From NCBI GenBank assembly GCA_038503035.1, contig JAVSML010001162.1:124001-188000 (forward strand): 64,000 nt of DNA, read 5' to 3'. How positions within the stretch are numbered: position 1 is the first letter of the stretch; every line of letters begins with the position of its first letter. The notes under the pieces were generated by a model. The model was not told the origin of the DNA. It saw only the letters and a list, made by a program, of their open reading frames with translations, and did not search any database. This DNA is from Crocodylus rhombifer. Its lineage: Eukaryota > Chordata > Crocodylia > Crocodylidae. Shown here piece after piece: positions 23,421 through 34,683 of the stretch. The position numbers and the translations under genes were made by a program.

Positions 23421-24360
23421 TTAATCTATTCTTGACAATGGCAAAGGAATAGATATGACCAACACTAGCAGGAGAGCATAGTTAAACATTCATAAACTGA
23501 GTAACCATCTAAGGAAAGTACAGGAATACCACAACATCACAGCCAACCAGGTGGATCACCAGCTTCCATTCAACAGTAAAGCATCAAACAAACAGCCTAA
23601 AATATGGATTAGACAGCAAACTGATCTGGAGGATAATCAGTTTAGCATACCATACATAATGGATGAACTTGATGTCAGGATAGGTCACTTGCACAGCAAA
23701 ACAGTTGGACTCAGTAACATAGGCATGGAGCAAATCAAGAACTTTAGTTCTACAACCAAGTTATGGGTATTATCTCTCTTTAACAATTGCTCACCAACCC
23801 TTAGAATATCTAAAACTATGGTGACAAGCCCATGTAATTGCTCTATCAAAGACAAAGAAGGATGCCTCTGACCCAGAGAACTTTAGGCCAGTGTGACTTC
23901 TGTGCTACCTTTATAAGCCTTATTCTCAATTGTCTTTCAACTCGTATCAAACAACATCTAATACTAGAACAAATCAGATTTAGACCAGGCAAGTCCTGCA
24001 GTAGCCAAATACTAAACATCACCCAGCATATAGATAACAGGCACTTTGTTTGTAGACCTATCACCAGCATATGACATAGTCAGCCACTGAAACCTGCTTG
24101 CCAAAGTCTATGATATGATGCATGACTACCACCTAGTGCAGCTCATCTTTTTGGGGGAAAGACGTTTTTTATGTAGAACTGAGCAAGAGAGCCGCTGGAG
24201 ACTACAACAAAACAGCTACTCACAGGGTAGCATGCTAGCACCAATCCTTTTTAACATATACACCAAAAATCAACCCATACAGAGTAAAACAAGGAGCTTC
24301 ATAAAGGCTGATGATCTATGCATTACATCACAAGAATAACAATTGAGGATGCAGGAAGTA
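23421..24360 (+). mobile_element. Jockey-type non-LTR retrotransposon, inverted 5' segment of the same insertion
   Basis: The plus strand encodes the earlier part of the same protein. It starts with a block around VGLSNIGMEQIKNFSS (about 23704-23751). Then come ENFRP-like sequence and IRFRPGKSCSSQILNITQHI (about 23968-24028), and after frameshifts SQGSMLAPILFNIYT (about 24216-24260) and KADDLCITSQ, which retains the catalytic Asp pair (about 24307-24336). It stops just where the minus-strand neighbour (23414 downward) begins in protein order. That is the arrangement produced by twin priming. Premature stops are present. Confidence 0.75.
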
Positions 24361-25070
24361 ATAATAGCTAAGAAGGCAAGGAGCTGTAGCAGGCTTATCT
24401 CTAGCAACACTCCAATTTACGCTCCATTTCTTCTTGCTTAGATTACAGTAGATAGGTGGTATTTTATGCCTAAGGCTATCTTAATCAGTGACATATACTT
24501 TGTTTTGTCTTTTTTGTGTTTGCAAATAAATGTAAACACATCTTAGATCCCCACCACCACTTAAACCTAGATGTCATTTTAAAGCTGCATTATCCATGTT
24601 ATTTTGGATCACCAACAGCTCACATGCTTTCAGTTTGCATCACAAACAGCTCGCAGGCTTTCGGCAAGTGGGTAAGGAACATAGAGTTATCTTGGTAAGA
24701 CAGAGGAAAAGATCCAAGTTTTTAGAATAATTTAACTATGGTGCCGAGCACTATTAGGTCAGACTCCTCTTTCCCTTGAGGTAAAAATCGTTGTAGCTCA
24801 CAATGTCATTAAGGATCAGCTAGAAGATTATTTTATTGCTGCAAAATAATTAAATTACTAGAATCATTTGAGAATCTGTGCCCAACACATCTAGTAACCA
24901 AGACAACAGGAGTAACAGCGACCTAGATTTCAGTAAAGTAACCTTAAAGCCTAGGGGGGGAATATTTGTATATAAATATTTATATTTGTTGTTGGAAGGA
25001 AAAGAATTAGCAGTAGCATTGTAATGTTGACTATATGATCTATTTATTTAAAAATTAGAAGCGTTATCTA
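24361..25070. other. AT-rich intronic DNA, nothing identified
   Basis: No coding or repeat signature was recognised apart from a short G run near 24954-24960. Confidence 0.45.
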
Positions 25071-25074
25071 GAGA

Positions 25075-25089
25075 GAGGGAGCGAGAGAG

Positions 25090-25123
<34 letters not shown>
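25075..25123. repeat. (GA)n(GT)n compound microsatellite
   Basis: GAGAGAG units grade into about 15 GT units at 25093-25123, abutting the Tigger-like element. Confidence 0.93.
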
Positions 25124-25124
<1 letters not shown>

Positions 25125-25510
25125 CCTCACCAATCCAGAGATCAAAAATCCAGAATTCTCGAAAATCTGGCACTTTTTAAGCTTCCCTCTCTGCTCCCCC
25201 ACACATGGAGCGGGAAGGTTGCTGCTGCCACCATCACCACCCTGCGCCACTGCTCCGTATACAGCCACTGCTTCAGGACCAGCTGCCACTCCCCCCCCCG
25301 GCCGATGCAGCAGGGGAAGCCTGCACATAGTGGCTGCTGCTGCCATCCACCACCCCACTCCGTACCGCTGCTCCAGGACTGGCTGTCGCTACCTTCTGCC
25401 CCCACTCCATGACTGGCCACTGCTCCAGTCTCAAAACACCCGAATTTTCAAATTTCTGGCAGGTGCTCAGTCCTCAGCATCCCAGATTTATGAGGTTATA
25501 CTGCCCATCC
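25124..25510. mobile_element. Tigger/pogo-like MITE with GC-rich insert
   Basis: The left end TGACCTCACCAATCCAGAGA is mirrored at the right end. There the reverse complement reads CAGTATAACCTCATAAATCT, a pogo/Tigger-style terminus. The left CAGTA appears overwritten by the microsatellite. Inner GAATTCTCGAAAATCTGGCA and CGAATTTTCAAATTTCTGGC also mirror each other. The centre is a CAC/GCC-rich stretch with two-strand open frames and no transposase. The TA target duplication was not resolved. Confidence 0.6.
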
Positions 25511-26222
25511 TGTGACCAGACATGTGAAGATACATGCTACATGAAGGTTACAGAGAAGAACAATACCAGTCAATGCAGAAATTGGGAGTCTCTCCACACT
25601 GAGGGAAAGAACTAATCCTAGACAAGTAACGTATGGTTTGTTGCATGAAAGTGTATTTAGCTGAATCTGGAAAACTGGTAAATGAAGGTTCAGTATTTCT
25701 GTGTAAATGACAGTATGGGAATTGAGTTACTAGGAAGTGGGTCACAGGCCACACAAGGATACAGGAGGATGAATAAACCTTTGACTTTGTCACAGAAAAA
25801 TAATAATAAAAGAAAAACTAGATGTTTATGCACTTTTTCTTTTAAAGTTTCAGGGAACTCAGCTGTTCCAGTCAATATGGTTCACGTGTCTCTTGACAGA
25901 CAATGCATATTTGCCATCATGTGGTTTTGTTCAAGCTACGCTGAAGTTAAAGTGTGTAAATTCATGTATATGATTCGCACTGCATTTCTGTCTGAGATTA
26001 AGGATGATGCTTTGCTTACCCGATGCAAAAATCAAGCCAGTCTCAAGCACTGATTCTAAATGTATACCAGATTCTGGTGCAGTTTCAGTGCCTTTAATGG
26101 AGCTGCACTTATTTATCATCAGAAGACAAACAAATAGACAATTTGGCCTTCTGAGAGACCAGCCCTGGTTTAAGATCACATGGTTATAACTCCCTGGTAG
26201 TTACTCCAGATTTACACTTGCA
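25511..26222. other. Intronic DNA, nothing identified
   Basis: Includes a 123-codon open frame from 25682 without recognisable features. No splice context or homology is apparent. Confidence 0.4.
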
Positions 26223-26224
26223 TA

Positions 26225-26436
26225 CAGGTTTCTCTCATCAATCACAAGAGTTAGGTTCCTGAAAGTTCCCGTGGTTGGCAAAGCCCACAGGGCTGGAGGA
26301 GCAGGAGCAGGGGCTGGCACCAGCAGGGCCAGGAGAGTCGTGGGGGATAATTTTCCAACTGTACCCCCTCCCCTTCGCTGAAGCATGGATACTCAAAGCC
26401 ATGGTTGGCAAACCCGTGGTTGGTGAGGGAAACCTA
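26225..26436. mobile_element. 212-bp Tigger-like MITE with TA target duplication
   Basis: The left terminus CAGGTTTCTCTCATCAATCA pairs with the right terminus, whose reverse complement starts TAGGTTTCCCTCACCAACCA. A second mirrored pair is GTGGTTGGCAAAGCC and GGTTGGCAAACCC. TA dinucleotides flank both sides (26223-26224 and 26437-26438), as expected for the Tc1/mariner-Tigger group. No coding capacity. Confidence 0.75.
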
Positions 26437-26890
26437 TACATAAAAATCAGAGTCTGATCTAAGGTCTCCCATAATACAAAGTTCTGACTCCTCAAATAAG
26501 AGCTTAAACAGGGTTGGAGTTGCTAAGTGATTGATGTTCTTTCAACAGACTAACATATGGGTGCAGGCACCATAGTGCTATGTATCAGAGAAGGAATTAG
26601 AAGAAGGGTTTTGGATTAAAGTATCTGGGGAAGAAGCCAAGAAAATGAGAGAATTTTGCAATATAAACACAGACAGATATAATCTGAGTAGCACCAGAAA
26701 TTCTATGCTAGTTGCACACAAGATGCAACCAAAAGATAATGTTTTTAATCTGAAAATTCAGTTTACCAGGGAGAAGTACGACCATGGACAGCGTCAAAAA
26801 ACTGACAGTGAACCATTAAGAGCAGCCAAGAGCTGTTACTGTTGAATAGGTGTTCTGACACATTCCTGCAAAAGAATTTTGAGGCTTAAA

Positions 26891-27672
26891 GGCTAGGGAC
26901 AGACATTCAAAAAGCCTGAGCCTGAATTCAGTCAGTCTTTGCAGGTTAGTCTAACGTGGCTAGGCTAAATCACTTTGTGACTACAGAGACATCCCAGACA
27001 TGCAGGCATATGCCTGCAATGGCTCAGGCTAGAAGCTGGGGGTGCTAGAGCAGCCCTCTCTGCCCAGGGCTGAGCTGAGGGGGGGACATGGCCAGGTCCT
27101 GGCAGGATGCTTTGATTAAGGAGGAGTTCCCACCCCACTTCTGACCAGCCCAGCAGGGAATTGATAAGTGTTTATCACCCTGAACTCAGCATTTATCACC
27201 TCATTAATAAAACAGAGGGACATTACCAGCTACCTGTTGATTCTCCCTTTGTCCAGTCACCACAGTACAGACAGTAGCCAGTATTTGATCTGCTAGCTAA
27301 TGCTGAGAGGTGTCTCCTGTAAGGCAGAGGAGTCAAGGAAGGGAGCAGGGACACCTGCAGTCTGTGCAGACCTCCAGCCAGGGAGCAGAGGAAAGAGACC
27401 AGCTCTGCTGTGGAGCAGAGAGCCCCGCCCAGCCCAGAGAGCATGCAGGGATGCTGGGGGTGTCTCATCTAACTTAAACCAGCAAGGCGTCTGGGACAGA
27501 CATTGCACAAACAGGAATCAGTTAAGTCTGATACTGCATTCAACCAGGTTCATCTCAAACCAGTTTCAGCCATTTTCACACTGTTTTATGTGCACCAAAC
27601 ATCTGTTCTGTTACAGGTTTAACCAGTTACTGATCACTTAAACCAGTTGATGTGTAATGTCTGTCCCTACCC
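26891..27672 (+). mobile_element. ~790-bp non-autonomous DNA-transposon-like family, copy B (full length)
   Basis: The left end GGCTAGGGACAGACATTCAA is matched by the right end, whose reverse complement is GGGTAGGGACAGACATTACA, giving a ~17-bp terminal inverted repeat. The body follows the order of the copies at 44488 and 46641: TTTGCAGGTTAGTCTAA, CATGCCTGCA-type block, GC-rich middle with CAGGGAGCAGAGG, TTAAACCAG, AATCAGTTAAGTCTGATACT, CATTCAACCAGG, then CTGTTCTGTTACAGG. Subterminal AACCAGTT/AACTGGTT motifs recur in both orientations. No transposase. The target duplication is ambiguous (possibly TTA). Confidence 0.8.
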
Positions 27673-28568
27673 TTAGACATCAATCAGTTTTATCATATGA
27701 ATTTCTCTCCTGACATATGACAATCGTCATATTTTGAGTACAAATCTGGAAGTTGTACCACATGAAAAATTAATATCACAGATCTTGGGGAATGGGACAG
27801 AGAGCTGGCAAAAAATTAAATCATTTAGCAGGTCCCAAGTCTGAGAGAAATAAAGAGCGTTGGGGGTGATTTGCTAGCCATGACAGTCCAGGAAACATGT
27901 GAGAGGCAAGGATATTTTGGATGATGCCACTTTACTGGACCAATCACATGGTTGGGAAAGCTTTTAAGACATTTTTAGGCCCAAAGTATTCTTCTGCAGA
28001 TTTTCAGTTAGTAGGATGGTATCCTACTAACTATTATATAGAAAAAACCTGCAGACCATTATATTTGCATCTACAAAACTATCAGTCATCCCAAACAAAG
28101 AAAGCTATAATTTACAGTCAGGCCCTATGATACCAACCCTATGAGAAGATGTGGTTGCAACACCTACCTTGCCATCCTGTAAACTGCCTACCTAGCAAGG
28201 ACACTCTAGCAGAGGCATAGACCCAAATACCCTGCAGCAACTTACTACAACACAAAAAGAAACCCTGCCCTGACCACAACCCCCTGGTTGTCACCTACTT
28301 TAAGCCTACAATGCAATTGATAAGAAAACTCATCAAACAATTATAGCATATATTCCAAGAGAATTAGACCTTGAGAGAAATATTTCCTCCTTTTCTCTCT
28401 CTCCCTTTTCCCCCCATCCCCACGCCTTGGCTTTTAAACAACCCCCCAACCTCACCCAACTCAGAAGCAAACTCCTTGATGAATAACATACACCTAATGG
28501 GACACAATCCTACCTTGTGAAATGCAAGACTTGTTGACTCATCACCACTGCTACCACAATAATCCCTA

Positions 28569-28582
28569 CCCCCCCCCCCCCC
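28569..28582. repeat. Poly(C) run
   Basis: Fourteen consecutive C bases inside the Penelope-like relic. It is a likely polymorphic or error-prone site. Confidence 0.9.
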
Positions 28583-28633
28583 AACAGTGAAGTTATCAGA
28601 ATCCATGGATCTGACACATATCTATCCTAGAAC

Positions 28634-28897
28634 ATGATGTGTGTCATGCATTTCACCAGATGTCCTCATGGAAAATATATGGATGAAACTAGACAAAAAC
28701 TATGTTCCAGAATGAATGAACATAGGAAAAAGATGAAAGGACACAGACACATAAACATGGATAGGGAACATTTTTCAGAGAATCACCACTCACTTTCTGG
28801 CCCCATAACACTCATGGCTCAAGGGAAATTTACTGAACAGCTTAAAAAGTCAGGCCTGGGAATAAAAATTCATGACTTCCAAAAACCAGCGGTGTAA
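28634..28897 (+). pseudogene. GIY-YIG endonuclease domain relic of the Penelope-like element
   Basis: An 87-codon open stretch with CxxC-like CPHG, YMDETRQKLCSRMNEHR, then EHFSENHHSLS. This matches the C-terminal nicking endonuclease domain that Penelope-like elements use for target cleavage. Frame breaks upstream remove the reverse transcriptase, and the catalytic-loop Gly is replaced by Asp, so it is a dead fragment. Confidence 0.7.
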
Positions 28898-29464
28898 GTA
28901 AAGGAGGGGTATGGTGAACAGAGCACCAGCCCCAGCCAACAACTTGATGAGGAAGCACTACTGCTGCCAGCCTAGGATCACCACCAGTGACAACCCAGCC
29001 ACTGCCAATGCCCTCTGCCACCCAGGGCCCAGAGCTTGCCAGCAGTCTTTGCCAAAAACTAGGAGCTAAGCATAACATTGACATTATGGCTCATTATTAT
29101 CTGCTGGCTAATACGTCTGCACTCCACAGCCATCTTTGTCTTGTTCTTCCACTTTTCAGGTCATCCTGCCTATTGTATTTTTCTCATTTTTCAGCTAATC
29201 CTGAAAATGTTTCTTTACTCATTTTACAGCTTTACTCCCTTAAACAGATTGATTTTTATTTACATATGGACTTTCACAGGATATTGCTCTGGTCATCAGC
29301 TCAAACAGCTGCTTCTTTCTCAGACCTGAAAAAGAGTACTTTGGTTTTGAAAGCTTGTCTAAAATCTCTCCTAGCCTTGCGATTGGTCTAATAAAAGATA
29401 TCATACCCAAAAAAATTTCCTTGTCTCTCCTGTAGACAAGAGGACAGTGCTAAGCCTGGGCCAC

Positions 29465-29625
29465 AAAATGCAGCTTGGTGGGTAGAGCATTGGACTAAGT
29501 CAAGAGACCCATAATTCAGTTCCTACATCTGATTTTCATTCCCAGCTTAGCAAATCACTGCGTGATTTCCCTCCACCTTTTGTCCATTTTGTCTGTTTAA
29601 ATGGTAAGTAATTCAAGTTCTACGA
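29465..29625 (+). repeat. MIR-type SINE with well-preserved tRNA head
   Basis: GCTTGGTGGGTAGAGCATTG (A-box region) and AGTCAAGAGACCCATAATTC then AGTTCC (B-box region) are followed by CCCAGCTTAGCAAATCACTG and TCTGTTTAAATGG. This follows the head-core-tail order of MIR/Mon-type SINEs. It lies just beyond the 3' end of the Penelope-like element. Confidence 0.6.
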
Positions 29626-30450
29626 CATGTTTATAGTGGGAACTTGATCTATGTGGGATCCAAATGCAACTGTAATACAAATAATCTTTATGATATCTTA
29701 ATTCAGCTCTTGCACAGCCTACAGCCAACTCCAGACCTGGGAGAAAAGGAAACAGCTGAATAAGGAATGTTTCAGTAAGCATTTTCTAAGGGTTTTTTTC
29801 CCCATCCCCAATGTTTTAAGTGTAGCCAAAGCCTCTCCCATCCCTGTTCAAATAAAGCACACTGATTACACACAGGCATATGCAAAAGTTGTTTGCCAGC
29901 CACTACACTGTGAACTCCTTGAGCTGTTTATTTTTATATTGTGAGAAGGGATATGGAAAAAAGACTCGAAAGAAAGCATCTCTGGGGTATTTACTGAGGA
30001 TTCTAATTAACATCCCAGAAAGGCTGAGCTGTATATGGACAAGGAGACAGTCAACCTTCAGGTGACATCAATCACTCCTGTTCCTCAACTTCTTTATGAG
30101 TGTTATTGCACATTCTTTCCTTGGTTTGTTAAACAGGCATCTGATAAAGCAACAGATTTCTCCACAAAACCCAGTTAAGATGTTATCATACTGTAAGTTT
30201 GACTTCCCTAAAGCCTTTTGATATTAATTGAAAGACAAAAATCAAGGACAGCTAGCTTATTGTTAAAAATATTAAAAGAAAAGAAAAGACAGGTTTCAGC
30301 CATCCCTTGTTTTGTTCTTCTCCAATGAGAGGGAATTGCAGCTAGTGCAATTACACTGCTATGGCATTTTGTGAAGTGAGGACAGTTCATATTATGCATA
30401 GCACACTGGAGGTAAGTGTATCACAATTTATTAAAGGAAAGATCACAACT
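29626..30450. other. Intronic DNA, nothing identified
   Basis: No exon or named repeat was recognised. Confidence 0.45.
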
Positions 30451-30454
30451 TATC

Positions 30455-30620
30455 ATGAGTGACTGGTGCCTCCCGAGTCTGGGGGAGGACCAGATCACTG
30501 ATGGGTAGGGTCCCCAAGCGGCAAAACCAGAAGCAAAACCAGAAGTGTGCAACTGGCACTTCCAGGGGGTGCACGGCTGATCTCAGGGGGTGCACATGCA
30601 CCCCCTACGCATCGCTACTG
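30455..30620. repeat. Short GC-rich interspersed repeat with GGGGGTGCA motifs
   Basis: CAGGGGGTGCA-like sequence occurs twice in direct order (30563-30603), and the complementary TGCACCCCCT follows at about 30597-30606, forming a short palindrome. It ends in ACGCATCGCTACTG. It resembles a hAT-like end but has no partner terminus. Confidence 0.3.
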
Positions 30621-31440
30621 CAACTCATTTCTAGGAACAAGCAAATATTAATACTGCTTATGAACAAAAAGCTTGAGGCTAAAAATCCAGGCCACTTAAA
30701 TATCCAGGCTTCTTTCCCTCCCATAATTATATTTATCAAACAAAAATTCTACCCAGCAAGAACACTGAGCCCCGCCCCCGCCCCCACCCCCACACACACC
30801 AGGAGCAGATGCACTTGTACCTTCTATGACAGCCCTGATTTTCAAAGGATGTGTGTGGAAAAAGCTAAATAAGTTATTTTCATGTTCTGTTTCTTTGGTT
30901 TTAATACCATGTATTCCATCACCAAGTCTCACTCTGTCAAGTGAACCCACATTCCCACCCTCTTGCATTCCAATCCCATCCCTTCTCTGTATCTTTTCCA
31001 TGTTGCCCCCTTCTCACTAGCAAAATGGAAAATATCCTGCTAGGTTGTTTAATGGCAACTGAGATACTCCTGAGCCTCTCTCAACAGATCAGAAATGGGC
31101 ACATGAAATTCACTGGCAGTCCACATCCACTGGGGGCAAAACCTCCTCCACTTTCCTGGCAAGCCTGCTCTGAAGCGTCTTTCTGTTTACTGACTCTAGG
31201 CACAGACATTACATTTACACATTGTAAAATCAGACATAATTTATGCTAGTGCCCAGAGCAGACAAACAACGAGCTCTCCCAAGCTAGATACTAAAGTAGG
31301 TGCTTTTACCGCATTTTGCCACTACTTGGCAGTAGAGCCAGAAACAGCCTATTTGCACAAACCACTCCCCAAAAGCTGACTAGAGTGCAGGCACACGGTT
31401 TATAATCCAATGCAATTTTTAGCATTGTATAAATTACTTC
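30621..31440. other. Intronic DNA with a C-rich tract
   Basis: A CCCCGCCCCCGCCCCCACCC tract at about 30771-30792 runs into a short (AC)n. Otherwise no gene or element was recognised. Confidence 0.45.
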
Positions 31441-31473
31441 TTTGAGAAAGTATATTATACTGGACTGGAGGGA

Positions 31474-31935
31474 CTTATGCTGGTGCAGGACTACACATCA
31501 TGAGCACGGTCATGTAGTACGCAGCACTGCAAACACATTTGCAGCACCACATATTGCACAGTCCAGTGTTCTCCCCACTGCAAGGGTGTGCTGCCCAAGC
31601 GTGCGCTGCACTGAGTTTTCTGCTGTTGGGGTGGGGGGGGGAGGGTTAACCCCTGGATATCCACAGATCAAAAAAAGCTGCAGGAAAAAAAATGGTGCAG
31701 TGCACACTCACCCAGTGCATGCTGCTGAAAAGTAGAGCCAGGCTGCCCAAAGCCATGCTGTGGCTGCCGGCCAGGCTCGACATGGCAGAATCACCATGGC
31801 TGCAGCCCCGGGAGGCCCCCAGGTAAGGCTGCTGCGTATGTGACATGGGCATTCCCAGGAGACAAGTAGCAGTGGTGCAAGGTGCGCTGCCGCTACTTGT
31901 CCCCAAGGAACCAAATGTCCACACATGTCTGGAAC
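31474..31935. repeat. GC-rich repeat, possible MITE
   Basis: GCAGGACTACACATCATGAG at the left and CCACACATGTCTGGAAC at the right could be diverged termini. The latter resembles sequence at 19575-19590. The interior has GC-rich GTGCAGTGCACACTC (palindromic GTGCAGTGCAC) and a G run at 31632-31642. No coding domain. Confidence 0.3.
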
Positions 31936-32154
31936 GCCCTATGTTTATTTCTTTGTACTCTCACTAATGCTGGTTTCAGGAGGGCAACCTTTTATAGAGG
32001 TACTGAGGACCTCAAGAAATATACTTCTGAGCTTTCCTTAGCAGCTTGGGGAAGAGTCATGGAGGAAAGAACAGAGAAACCTGGAAGAAGCAGGAAAGGC
32101 ATAAACTTGGAAAGCAGTAAAGGTGACTAAAACAAACCACGTTTGGTGCAGGGA

Positions 32155-32200
32155 CTTGAGTGACAGGGAAGAGTTTGCTTAGAAGAGTAAGAAAAACTAT
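32155..32200. repeat. 46-bp dispersed duplicate (unit 1)
   Basis: GAGTGACAGGGAAGAGTTTG followed by CTTAGAAGAGTAAGAAAAACTATCCA is repeated nearly exactly at 32855-32900, about 700 bp downstream in the same orientation. Confidence 0.7.
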
Positions 32201-32854
32201 CCAGGTGGACAGGAAAAGCAAGGGAAAGAAGAGATTCTGAGAAAAAAAAAAGTATGCATGAGGGCAATCTTCATGTGCCTGTTGTATAGTAACAAACTGA
32301 AAGTGTTACATTTGCCCAGAATACAAAGGTTAGTCAGTGGCAGAGATAAGAACAGAATTGAAGATCACCTGGCAATGTGTTTAACTCCCTAGGCAACCTG
32401 ACTATATAGCAGCACTGCTCCCAGAGTTCAAAAGGAGAGCCTATCCAAGCAAAAGGGCTTGCTGTTTGGGGGGGGGGTGTTGTAATATCCAACCTGAAAA
32501 AATAAAATATTCTACAAATAATTTCACTGAGTTTCAACTGTCCATAAAACTACACCAAATTTTCAGTTCAGGACAGTTTTACCTAAATACTTATATTTAA
32601 GTATATTTAAAGTTTGCTCTAAATACTACTTATTGCAATAACAGTTGCAGACTGTAGTCCTATGAAAAGGCAGAGTGAGGCAAACATCTTTGCACAGTCA
32701 TATGGGACACAATATTACATGGGGCTTAATCTGGCATCTCATGCATGTTCCCTCTCAGGAGCTCTCAAGTTATTTTAATAAGCTGGAATCATTCAAAATA
32801 TGTTTTTACTCTGTATAAATTATCTGAATTTGAAGCAAAATAATCAAATGGAAT

Positions 32855-32900
32855 GAGTGACAGGCAAGAGTTTGCTTAAGAGAATAAGAAAAACTATCCA
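32855..32900. repeat. 46-bp dispersed duplicate (unit 2), abutting a CR1 end
   Basis: GAGTGACAGGCAAGAGTTTG followed by CTTAAGAGAATAAGAAAAACTATCCA. It touches the left boundary of the CR1 3' fragment. It could be part of the same older repeat or a small segmental duplication. Confidence 0.7.
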
Positions 32901-32907
32901 CTATACT

Positions 32908-33103
32908 ATGGGAAGGGTGTCCAGACTGTGGAATAAGCTCCCTCCAGAGGTGGTGCAATCACCTACCCTGGAAATCTTCAAAAGGAGACTGGACAGTCAC
33001 CTCGCTGGGTTCACCTGACCCCAGATATCTTTCCTGCCTGGTGCAGGGGGCTGGACCCAATGATCTTCCGAGGTCCCTTCTGGCCTCACAATCTATGAAT
33101 GTT
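32908..33103 (+). mobile_element. CR1 LINE, 3'-terminal fragment (copy 2)
   Basis: GTGGAATAAGCTCCCTCCAG, CTTCAAAAGGAGACTGGAC, GGGGGCTGGACCCAATGATC and TCCCTTCTGGCCTCACAATC form the standard CR1 3' end, finishing at CTATGAATG. This part covers the last coding residues and the short 3' UTR. It is strongly 5'-truncated. Confidence 0.9.
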
Positions 33104-34430
33104 TAAAAGTACAGTAAGAAACATCCCATTTTACCAATATCTTTGCATATCTAACCTGGTGGTTTTGGCAAGTCTGAAATGTAATGTTCCACTGACAGCA
33201 GAGAACAGCACATATACACATTGTTTGTTGATTTGTTACAGCGATTATAAATGCAAAGCAAACATTTAGTTTCTTTCTGACCTTTATGCTCAATTCGCTA
33301 AGCCATATCAGGGAGTGACAATACAAGGACAAGAAAAAAAAATATCCCAAGCGATTAAAAGGTAGGGAGTTCTATTTCTTTACAATACCACATTCTTTAG
33401 GTTGCATCAAAAGCTTGTTTCAGATCAACAGTAGCATCTAATGAGAGTATTTTAAAAGGTTTCAGTAACAAATCATATCAGAGAAATTACATGTCAGAAT
33501 GTTCTGATACTAGGCAACGCTGTGCAGGTACAAGCACACAATACTTAGCTACTTCTTTTCATTCAATATTGTTAGGAACAAAGCTTAGCTAGTGAACTCA
33601 CACCAAAGTATTAATCCCTGTTAGAAACCACCCTCTTTTTCCCCTACAAAGAACTGGAATATATATCTACATTACAATTAAGCAGCAGAGCACAATTACT
33701 GTGTCTATCATTTAATTTATTCAAAATATTCCTTTTGCTCTATTATAAATACCTGGAACAGGTTTCATTAAAGGACCCATGAAAATAATTTGTGCTTGTA
33801 GAATGAGTTATTGTTACTGCGGACAAATTGTGTACTAGCAGACACTTAGCAGCTGGGAATCCAGTTTGGGAAATTAACGGGATCCTTAAAAGCTAAAAAC
33901 TATCACTTCAATCTCTTTTGCTGTTAATGGGATGGCTGGACAACAGGAAATAATGTGTGCTCAATTTTCCATTTGATCAGTAGACTATGCACAATTCTAG
34001 AATTTTACATTTTTGAAAAATTATATTTCCATTTCCAGATATTTTTTCATGTAAATAATGAGGCAAAAAACAGGCTTGTCTGCACACGGCACTCAGGAAA
34101 AATTATTAGAGATGTCAAGTTGCATACTGGTTAAAGTACTCAACACAAGTGTGTAGCCACTGTCAATCAGAAATAAAGGGGCTTCAGTTTGCTCTAATGC
34201 ATCAGAAAATAGCTAACTCAGCTCTTCATCTCTCTAATATTAAGAGTACCATGCCATTCATTCAATGGAATCCTTCAGTGAGACTTTTAAAATCAACATC
34301 ATGTCCAATTGGTGTAGAGGTTAAAGATGACACAGCAGTTTTTGTATGCCTTTGCTTCTGTATCCTTTGCCGAAATTCCTAATGCCCTACAACACTGTTT
34401 ATTGATGTATTTTGGCCTCACTGGCCAGGG
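33104..34430. other. AT-rich intronic DNA, nothing identified
   Basis: No coding exon or repeat signature was recognised. Confidence 0.45.
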
Positions 34431-34432
34431 AC

Positions 34433-34560
34433 AGATATTACACTTTTGCCAGTACAAGTGATCAGAAGCCAGGCTATATCATAACAGAACAGAAGTTCGG
34501 CATACAGACTAGTTTAAAAAATGGTGGAACCTGTTCAAAGATTTGCACTCCCCCAAAGGG
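34433..34560 (-). mobile_element. ~790-bp DNA-transposon-like family, copy C (terminal fragment)
   Basis: GGCCAGGGACAGATATTACA followed by AAGTGATCAGAAGCCAGG and ATAACAGAACAGAAGTTCGG matches the reverse complement of the right end of copies B and E. Only about 130 bp remain. Confidence 0.65.
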
Positions 34561-34683
34561 CCAGTGTGTGTTTTGTTTGGTACTAATCTAAACTATGCTG
34601 CTTACAGAAAGCCATGTAACTTGGATCAATTCTGCCCTGGGCTGAGTGTCTGTATCTAGTCACAGTGCGTAAGATACATCAGG

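Larger units (their letters stand above)
27899..29432 (+). mobile_element. Penelope-like element, 5'-truncated, with GIY-YIG domain and inverted terminal repeat
   Basis: The plus strand retains the end of the protein: NPLVVTYFKPTMQL (about 28279-28320), then a GIY-YIG endonuclease region at 28634-28897 (MHFTRCPHGKYMDETRQ, then SRMNEHR). YMDET stands where families have YVGET, so a key Gly is lost; the Arg and His of the R-x5-H-like helix persist. After a GC-rich insert (about 28885-29055) the terminal LGAKHNIDIMAHYY follows. The 3' end has GAAAGCTTGTCT, GATTGGTCTAATAAAAGATA and CCTTGTCTCTCC. The reverse complement of 27899-27990 carries the same blocks (GAATACTTTGG, GATTGGTCCAGTAAAG, CCTTGCCTCTC), i.e. 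an inverted pseudo-LTR-type copy. The reverse transcriptase is missing. Confidence 0.8.
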
